Shown here: positions 58,581 through 64,000 of the stretch, piece by piece
How positions within the stretch are numbered: the first letter of the stretch is position 1
Layout of the letters: the number at the start of each line of letters is the position of its first letter
Assembly: GCA_019635635.1 (NCBI GenBank)
Contig: JAHBZB010000001.1
Span: forward strand, 496,001 to 560,000
Direction of reading: 5' to 3'
From: Xanthobacteraceae bacterium
Lineage (GTDB): Bacteria; Pseudomonadota; Alphaproteobacteria; Rhizobiales; Xanthobacteraceae
DNA length: 64,000 nt
The notes under the pieces: model-generated
Told to the model about the DNA's origin: nothing
Seen by the model: the letters and a program-made list of their open reading frames with translations, nothing else
The model's database searches: none
Made by a program: the position numbers and the translations under genes

Positions 58581-59402
58581 CTAGAGCGCAAATTCCGCGA
58601 TTACCGGAACGTGGTCGGAGGGTTGCTGCCAGCCGCGCGAGGGCTTGAAAACTTTCATGCTTTGCGCCGCACCTTCGAGCGCCGAACTTGCCCAGACATG
58701 GTCGAGGCGGCGGCCGCGATCGGCCTGCTTCCAGTTGTCGGCCGCGCGATAGCTCCACCAGGTATAGAGTTTCTGGTCGTCGGGCACGAAGCCGCGCATC
58801 ACGTCGATCCATCTGCCAGCGTTGCGCGCGTGCTCGAATTTTTCGACTTCGACCGGCGTATGGCTCACCACCTTCAACATTTGCTTGTGGCTCCAGACAT
58901 CGTGCTCGCGCGGCGCGACGTTGAGATCGCCGACCAGAATCGCGCGCGTACCTTTCTTCGCGTCCTGCGCGACCGAGCAGGTCGCAAGCTCATCGAGAAA
59001 CCGGAGCTTATGCTCGAACTTCACGTTGAGCGACGGATCGGGGATATCACCGCCTGCCGGCACATAGAAGTTATGGATCGTCAGCGGCTTGTCGAGTTTC
59101 GCCTTGCGCTCAAACGTCACCGAAACGTGACGCGCGTCGTTCTTGCCGCAGAAGAAATTCCTGGTCTGATCCTCGAACGGATGCCGCGCGATGACGGCGA
59201 CGCCGTGATAGCCCTTCTGGCCGTGGATCGCGATGTGCTCGTAGCCCAGCTTTTTGAAGTCGTTCAGCGGAAACTTGTCGTCGGGGCACTTGGTTTCTTG
59301 CAGGCAAAGCACATCGGGCGAGAAGCGCGCGAGAAAACGCTTCACTTGCGGGAAACGAAGACGAACCGAATTGATGTTCCAGGTCGCGACGGAAAAAGTC
59401 AT
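58581..59402 (-). CDS. xth: Exodeoxyribonuclease III (AP endonuclease)
   Basis: A magnesium-dependent nuclease that incises abasic sites in base-excision repair, complementing Nth. Signatures: VATWNINSVRLRFPQ at the start, LCLQETKCPDDKFP with the catalytic Glu, GDLNVAPREHDVWSHK near residue 155 with the Asp-Asn pair, and SDHVPVIAEFAL at the end with the catalytic His. It has 273 residues. Its stop lies 3 bp from that of the converging cNMP-binding gene. Confidence 0.95.
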   Translation of the reverse strand: MTFSVATWNINSVRLRFPQVKRFLARFSPDVLCLQETKCPDDKFPLNDFKKLGYEHIAIHGQKGYHGVAVIARHPFEDQTRNFFCGKNDARHVSVTFERKAKLDKPLTIHNFYVPAGGDIPDPSLNVKFEHKLRFLDELATCSVAQDAKKGTRAILVGDLNVAPREHDVWSHKQMLKVVSHTPVEVEKFEHARNAGRWIDVMRGFVPDDQKLYTWWSYRAADNWKQADRGRRLDHVWASSALEGAAQSMKVFKPSRGWQQPSDHVPVIAEFAL

Positions 59403-59439
59403 CGTGCATCTAGGCGCATTCGCCGGTCGCGCGCCAGCG

Positions 59440-60135
59440 CTATTGTTGATAGCGCGTGAAGTCGATCTTGAAGAGGCCAGGATCCGGCCGCGTCTTGGAA
59501 TCGAGATCGAAAACCGTGACCGTGGTGTCGAAGCCCTGCGGATCGGTGATGGTCCACTGCTTCAACTGATTGTCCTTCGCGCCGAACAGCATGCGCAGAC
59601 GGTGGGTGCCCGCGATCTGCGACTTCTCCTCGATCACCACGGTGATGAAGATGTCGTCCTGAAAAACATTCGTGATGTTGCTGTCGTTCAGGAGATCGAT
59701 TTTCTCGGCCAATAGAAAGCGCAGCGGCGTCTGCCCGAGCGGATAGATGTCTTGGGTAGCTAACGTCCGGTTACGAACGGCGACCGACGAGCCGTCGGAG
59801 ATCAGTTCAATCGGGCTCGGCTCGTCATATTGAAAGCGCACGCGGCCCGGGCGCTGCATGAAAAATTCGCCGTCGGTCTTGCCGCCGTCGGGACCGATCT
59901 GATGGAATTTTCCGACCAGCGTCGCGGTCGAATTGAAAAACTTGGTCACGCGCTCGAGTGCCGCGACCTGCTTGGCATCGAGTCTCACGCCGGATTTGGT
60001 AACGGCGACGGCCGGGCCCTGCTGTTGCGCATTCGGTTGCTGTTTCTTTTCCGCCGCGTTCTGTGCGAGCGCAACGGAGGCAAGCGGCAGCGCGCCAAGC
60101 GCCAGAATTGCAGAGAACTTGGTCAGCCGGTTCAT
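59440..60135 (-). CDS. LolA-like outer-membrane lipoprotein carrier protein
   Basis: 231 residues with a signal peptide (MNRLTKFSAILALGALPLASVALAQ). A Gln-rich linker follows, then the LolA-type half-barrel: TKFFNSTATLVGKFHQIGPDG near residue 80, GEFFMQRPGRVRFQYDEPSPIELISDGSS near residue 103 and QWTITDPQGFDTTVTVFDL near the C terminus. LolA ferries lipoproteins across the periplasm. The ATG at 60133-60135 is chosen because the signal peptide begins there. It is 163 bp downstream of ftsK, as often in Alphaproteobacteria. Confidence 0.87.
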   Translation of the reverse strand: MNRLTKFSAILALGALPLASVALAQNAAEKKQQPNAQQQGPAVAVTKSGVRLDAKQVAALERVTKFFNSTATLVGKFHQIGPDGGKTDGEFFMQRPGRVRFQYDEPSPIELISDGSSVAVRNRTLATQDIYPLGQTPLRFLLAEKIDLLNDSNITNVFQDDIFITVVIEEKSQIAGTHRLRMLFGAKDNQLKQWTITDPQGFDTTVTVFDLDSKTRPDPGLFKIDFTRYQQ

Positions 60136-60298
60136 CTGTTCCTCGAGGATTGCCGAATCATCGGGTTGGCCCCGCGCAGGGCCGATACATAATACCGGTA
60201 GCGGCGGGAAAGTAGCGGTTCCGGGGGCGGCGTGAACATGGCGCTCCCGCAAACGGTTTCTAGAAAGCGGCTATGGCGATTTGGCGACGATTTCGGGG

Positions 60299-62773
60299 TC
60301 AATCGGCTCCGCCGCCCGCGAGAATCTCGCGCTTTCCGGAGTGGTTCGCGGCGGAAATGACGCCTTCCATCTCCATGCGCTCAATCAGGGTCGCGGCGCG
60401 GTTGTAGCCGATCTGGAGACGGCGCTGGACATAGGACGTCGAAGCCTTGCGGTCGCGCAGCACGATCGCGACCGCGCGCTCGTAAAGATCGCCGCCCTCC
60501 TCGCCCATCGCGGATTTGTCGAATATCGAACCGTCCTCGCCTTCCTCGGGCTCCGCGGTGATCTCCTCGAGATATTCCGGAACGCCCTGTTCTTTCAGGT
60601 GACGCACGACGCGCTCGACTTCGGCGTCGGAACAGAACGGACCATGGACGCGCGAAATGCGCGAGCCGCCGGCCATGTAGAGCATATCACCCTGGCCGAG
60701 GAGCTGCTCGGCGCCCTGCTCGTTCAGAATGGTACGGCTGTCGATCTTCGACGACACCTGGAAGGAAATGCGGGTCGGGAAGTTCGCCTTGATGGTGCCG
60801 GTGATCACGTCGACCGACGGACGCTGTGTCGCCATCAGGAGATGGATGCCGGCGGCGCGCGCCATCTGCGCGAGGCGCTGAATCGCGCCTTCGATGTCCT
60901 TGCCCGCGACCATCATCAGGTCTGCCATTTCGTCGACCACAACGACGATGAACGGTAACGGCTCGAGATCCATTTCCTCGGATTCGTAGATCGCCTCGCC
61001 GGTTTCGCGGTCGAAGCCGGTCTGCACCGTGCGCTTGATCGACTTGCCCTTGGCAGCGGCTTCGACGACGGCTTCGTTGAAGTTCGCGATGTTGCGCACG
61101 CCGAGCTTCGACATTTTCTTGTAGCGTTCTTCCATCTCGCGCACCGCCCATTTGAGCGCGATCACGGCCTTGCGCGGATCGGTCACGACGGGCGAGAGCA
61201 GATGCGGGATGCCGTCATAGACGGAAAGTTCGAGCATCTTCGGGTCGATCAGGATGAGACGGCACTGCTCGGGCGAGAGCCGGTAGAGCAGCGAAAGAAT
61301 CATGGTGTTGATCGCGACCGATTTGCCGGAGCCGGTGGTACCGGCAATCAGCAAGTGCGGCATGCGCGCGAGATCGGCGATCACCGGCTCGCCGCCGATG
61401 TTCTTGCCGAGACAGAGCGGCAGGCTCGAAGGCGTGTCGCGGAAGTCGCGCGATTCGAGCTGCTCGCGCAGCACGACCTTCTCGCGCTTCGCGTTCGGCA
61501 ATTCGATGCCGATTGCGTTCTTGCCGGGGATGACAGCGACGCGCGCGGAGACTGCGCTCATCGAGCGGGCGATGTCGTCGGCAAGGCCGATCACGCGCGA
61601 CGACTTGATGCCGGGCGCGGGTTCGAGTTCGTAGAGTGTGACGACCGGGCCCGGACTTGCGTTGACGACCTGACCCTTCACGCCGAAATCCTCGAGCACG
61701 CTTTCGAGCATGCGCGAATTTTCCTCGAGCGCCTTCACAGAAAGCGCGGGTGTGCGCGAGCCGGAAGCGGCGGCGAGAATATCGAACGGCGGAAGTTTGT
61801 AGGTGCCGCCGCGGCGGCGCTTCTTTTCGCGCGACTGCGCGGGCGCGGGCTTCCTGCGCGGCGCGTCGGCTTCCTCTTCCTCGTCCTCGTATTCTTCCTC
61901 TTCGTACTCGCCCTCTTCTTCGTACTCGGCGTCCGCACCCTTGCCCGGCACCAGTGTTGGCTCGCGGCGCGCGCTCTTCGCGGGCGGTAGCTCCGGTTCG
62001 GCTGCGAGGAAGGCGGCGAGACGTTCGCGTAACGAGCGCTTCACTTTCGGCTGACGGCGTCCCGAGAGACGTGCGCGCAACATATAGAAGACATGAAAGA
62101 CGCTGCCGAAAGCGGCGGAGACGCGCGCGAACAGGTTCGCGGGTTCGGTGGGCTCGCCGAGTTCGCCGTCGTCGCCGTAGTCGTCGAGCTCGCGTGCGGG
62201 GGGCTCTTGCTGGAAACCCGCGCCGAGCGCGATCGCAAGCGTGAAGACCGTCGGCATCGCGAACAGAAGGCCCATGAGAATCCGGCTCGCATTCGCGGTC
62301 GAGCCGAGTAACAACGACGGAATGAAGATCAGCGAATCGCCGATCGCGCCGCCGAGGCCGGTCGGCAGCGGCCAGCTCGAAGGCGCGCGAAAGCAGGCGG
62401 CAAAGCCGCATGCGAACAACACCGCGCCGAGCCAGAACAGGATGCGGATTTTCCAGCGCTTCAACGCGCGATGCGTCATCACGAGCCAACCCCAGATCGC
62501 GACCGGCAAAAGCAGCGCGAGCGAGCCGAGGCCGAACACCTGCATCATGAAATCGGAGAAGGCGGCACCCGCGCGGCCCATCAGGTTATTCACGTTGCCG
62601 TCGGCGGCGTAACCGAAATTCGGGTCCTGAGACGACCAGGTGCCGATCGCGACGAGACACGCGATCACGAACACGATCAGCGCAAACCCGCGCAATTCGG
62701 CGAGGCGGCGATGGAACGCGCTGACGATTTCTTCGGGAAACAGGCTGGCGTTTCTGGCGGAGGACTGGCGCAT
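60299..62773 (-). CDS. ftsK: DNA translocase FtsK
   Basis: A septal DNA pump that clears the terminus region and activates XerCD at dif. Four or five N-terminal membrane spans (about residues 25-190) are followed by a low-complexity acidic linker rich in Glu and Tyr (near residues 280-315). The motor domain has Walker [13 protein letters not shown] near residue 480 and Walker [18 protein letters not shown]. The C-terminal gamma domain ([25 protein letters not shown]) reads polar KOPS sequences. It has 824 residues. It lies 13 bp downstream of the aminotransferase gene. Confidence 0.96.
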   Translation of the reverse strand: MRQSSARNASLFPEEIVSAFHRRLAELRGFALIVFVIACLVAIGTWSSQDPNFGYAADGNVNNLMGRAGAAFSDFMMQVFGLGSLALLLPVAIWGWLVMTHRALKRWKIRILFWLGAVLFACGFAACFRAPSSWPLPTGLGGAIGDSLIFIPSLLLGSTANASRILMGLLFAMPTVFTLAIALGAGFQQEPPARELDDYGDDGELGEPTEPANLFARVSAAFGSVFHVFYMLRARLSGRRQPKVKRSLRERLAAFLAAEPELPPAKSARREPTLVPGKGADAEYEEEGEYEEEEYEDEEEEADAPRRKPAPAQSREKKRRRGGTYKLPPFDILAAASGSRTPALSVKALEENSRMLESVLEDFGVKGQVVNASPGPVVTLYELEPAPGIKSSRVIGLADDIARSMSAVSARVAVIPGKNAIGIELPNAKREKVVLREQLESRDFRDTPSSLPLCLGKNIGGEPVIADLARMPHLLIAGTTGSGKSVAINTMILSLLYRLSPEQCRLILIDPKMLELSVYDGIPHLLSPVVTDPRKAVIALKWAVREMEERYKKMSKLGVRNIANFNEAVVEAAAKGKSIKRTVQTGFDRETGEAIYESEEMDLEPLPFIVVVVDEMADLMMVAGKDIEGAIQRLAQMARAAGIHLLMATQRPSVDVITGTIKANFPTRISFQVSSKIDSRTILNEQGAEQLLGQGDMLYMAGGSRISRVHGPFCSDAEVERVVRHLKEQGVPEYLEEITAEPEEGEDGSIFDKSAMGEEGGDLYERAVAIVLRDRKASTSYVQRRLQIGYNRAATLIERMEMEGVISAANHSGKREILAGGGAD

Positions 62774-62786
62774 TCTTGCGATCCGA

Positions 62787-63992
62787 CTACTTTCCGAACG
62801 ATGCGAGGCGCGTGAGCGCTTCTTCGGTGGTTCTCAAATCATCGACAAGGGCGACCCGGATATAGCCGGCGCCCGGATTTTTTCCGTCGCTGCCCTCGCG
62901 GGCGAGATAACTTCCCGGCACGACGCGAAGCCCGGCTTCGGTGAACAGCGTCTTCGTCGCGGCTTCGTCGTCGCCGAGCGAAGTCACATCGAGCCACAGA
63001 AAGAATCCGCCTTCAGGGCGTTTGTGCCCGAAGTGGGCGCCGAGCAGTTTATCGGCGAGATCGAATTTCTCGCGATAGAGCTTGCGCGTGTCTTCAACGT
63101 GATGTTCGTCGCCGTAAGCCGTGACCGCGACTTCCTGCAAGGGCTCGGGCACCTGCGGCGCGCAGACATTGCGAAGATCGGCGTAGGCTGCGATGAATTT
63201 CGCGTCGCCGGCCGCGAAGCCGCAGCGCAGTCCCGGCAAGTTCGAGCGCTTGGACAGTGAGTTGAAAGCGACGACGTTATCGAAGCTCGCGCCGCAGGCT
63301 TCCAGCGCGCCCACCGGCTTCTTGTCGCCGAGCCAGATTTCCGAATAGCACTCGTCGGCGAAAACATATGCGCCCGCCTCGCGCGCGCGCGCGATCACGC
63401 TCGAAAGCGTCTCGCGCGGCAGTACCGAGCCCTGCGGATTCGCGGGCGAGCAGAGATAGATCGCGACCGTGCGCGCGAGCAGTTCGTCCGGCACCGCGTC
63501 GTAATCGGGAATGAAATTGTTTTCGCGCAAAGCGGGGAGTGCCACGAGTTCGCAGCCTGCTACTTCCGCGCCCGCGCCATAAGCGGGGTAAAACGGATTG
63601 GGCACGATGATCGCGGGCTTGCCAGCGCGCTCGCCGAGCAGACGCTTCGCGGCAACGCCCGCGAGGAACAGGCCTTCGCGGCTGCCGTTCAGCACCACGA
63701 CTTCCTTGTTCGGATCGATGGCGCGCGGGAGTCTGTAACGGCGGCCGAGCCAGTTCGCGGCGGCGGTCCGGAACCGGTCCGTGCCGCGCAGCATCGGATA
63801 TTTCGCAAAGCCGTTGACGTTCGCCGCGATCACGGGGGCCACGAAATCCGGCATGGGATGGCGCGGCTCGCCGACGGAAAGATTGATCAGCGGTTTGCTC
63901 GGCTCGAGTCCTGCGAGCAATTCGGTCAGCCGCACGAAGGGCGATCTCGTGCCCCCATGCTCGCGCCTTCCGGCCAGTGCGCTTCCTGCCAT
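62787..63992 (-). CDS. Class I/II aminotransferase, possibly succinyldiaminopimelate transaminase (DapC-like)
   Basis: A 401-residue fold type I PLP enzyme. [16 protein letters not shown] near residue 36 is the aminotransferase opening, [16 protein letters not shown] near residue 176 binds the cofactor, and [17 protein letters not shown] near residue 235 holds the PLP Lys. Rhizobial genes in this place beside ftsK are usually annotated as DapC-type, which would join dapB in the lysine/diaminopimelate route, but aminotransferase specificity cannot be read from sequence. The ATG lies 8 bases from the window edge, so a longer N terminus cannot be excluded. Confidence 0.8.
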   Translation of the reverse strand: MAGSALAGRREHGGTRSPFVRLTELLAGLEPSKPLINLSVGEPRHPMPDFVAPVIAANVNGFAKYPMLRGTDRFRTAAANWLGRRYRLPRAIDPNKEVVVLNGSREGLFLAGVAAKRLLGERAGKPAIIVPNPFYPAYGAGAEVAGCELVALPALRENNFIPDYDAVPDELLARTVAIYLCSPANPQGSVLPRETLSSVIARAREAGAYVFADECYSEIWLGDKKPVGALEACGASFDNVVAFNSLSKRSNLPGLRCGFAAGDAKFIAAYADLRNVCAPQVPEPLQEVAVTAYGDEHHVEDTRKLYREKFDLADKLLGAHFGHKRPEGGFFLWLDVTSLGDDEAATKTLFTEAGLRVVPGSYLAREGSDGKNPGAGYIRVALVDDLRTTEEALTRLASFGK

Positions 63993-64000
63993 GCCCGCCT

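Overview
This is a dense, high-GC stretch of bacterial chromosome made almost entirely of core genes. Several independent signs point to an alphaproteobacterium of the order Hyphomicrobiales (Rhizobiales), probably near the Bradyrhizobiaceae/Xanthobacteraceae: an alpha-type LexA box (GTTC-N7-GTTC), a CtrA box (TTAA-N7-TTAA), clustered GANTC (CcrM) sites, a CTTG/CTATAT heat-shock promoter, OlsB and PmtA-type lipid enzymes, and a gene order typical of rhizobial chromosomes. I see no prophage, insertion sequence, CRISPR array, rRNA or tRNA.

Layout. 0-4.6 kb: papain-like amidase, EI24 membrane protein, nth, DUF2244, an Ada-type methyltransferase and gpmA. 4.6-13.8 kb (mostly minus): dapB, DUF1330, pyrF, FMN reductase, PmtA-like methyltransferase, dnaJ, dnaK, a TRIC channel, grpE and hrcA. 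13.9-22.2 kb: rph-rdgB-hemW, an LpoA-like lipoprotein, rsmI-yraN-gshB-thioesterase, and comM under a LexA box. 22.2-25.5 kb: a hybrid histidine kinase under a CtrA box, and olsB. 25.5-30.1 kb (minus): the histidine operon hisB-DUF2628-hisH-hisA-hisF-hisE followed by coaA. 30.2-36.4 kb: hslV, two membrane proteins, hslU, then smr, mltA and a Tim44-like gene. 36.7-40.8 kb: secB against the overlapping operon ppsR-maf-aroE-coaE-dnaQ.

The most notable region is 40.8-51.8 kb. An 863-bp gene-free segment (40776-41638) has DnaA-box matches, an AT-rich tandem repeat and a dense GANTC cluster. Gene polarity flips from minus to plus across it, and it is followed by rho, mnmE, mnmG, rsmG, parA and parB. 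Three parS sites (one perfect, two with one mismatch) lie at 46.1-49.3 kb. I read this as the chromosomal replication origin with its partitioning locus. A REP-type inverted doublet separates parB from holA.

51.8-64 kb: holA, lptE and leuS (minus), yggS, an L,D-transpeptidase opposite a CenR/OtpR-like response regulator with a cyclic-nucleotide-binding partner, then xth, a LolA-like protein, ftsK and a DapC-like aminotransferase (all minus).

The genes join chromosome replication and segregation, cell-cycle control (CtrA box, CenR-like regulator, FtsK), proteostasis (DnaK/J, GrpE, HrcA, HslUV) and envelope building. Start codons were refined by family alignment from memory, ribosome-binding sites and 4-bp gene overlaps; no database search was possible.
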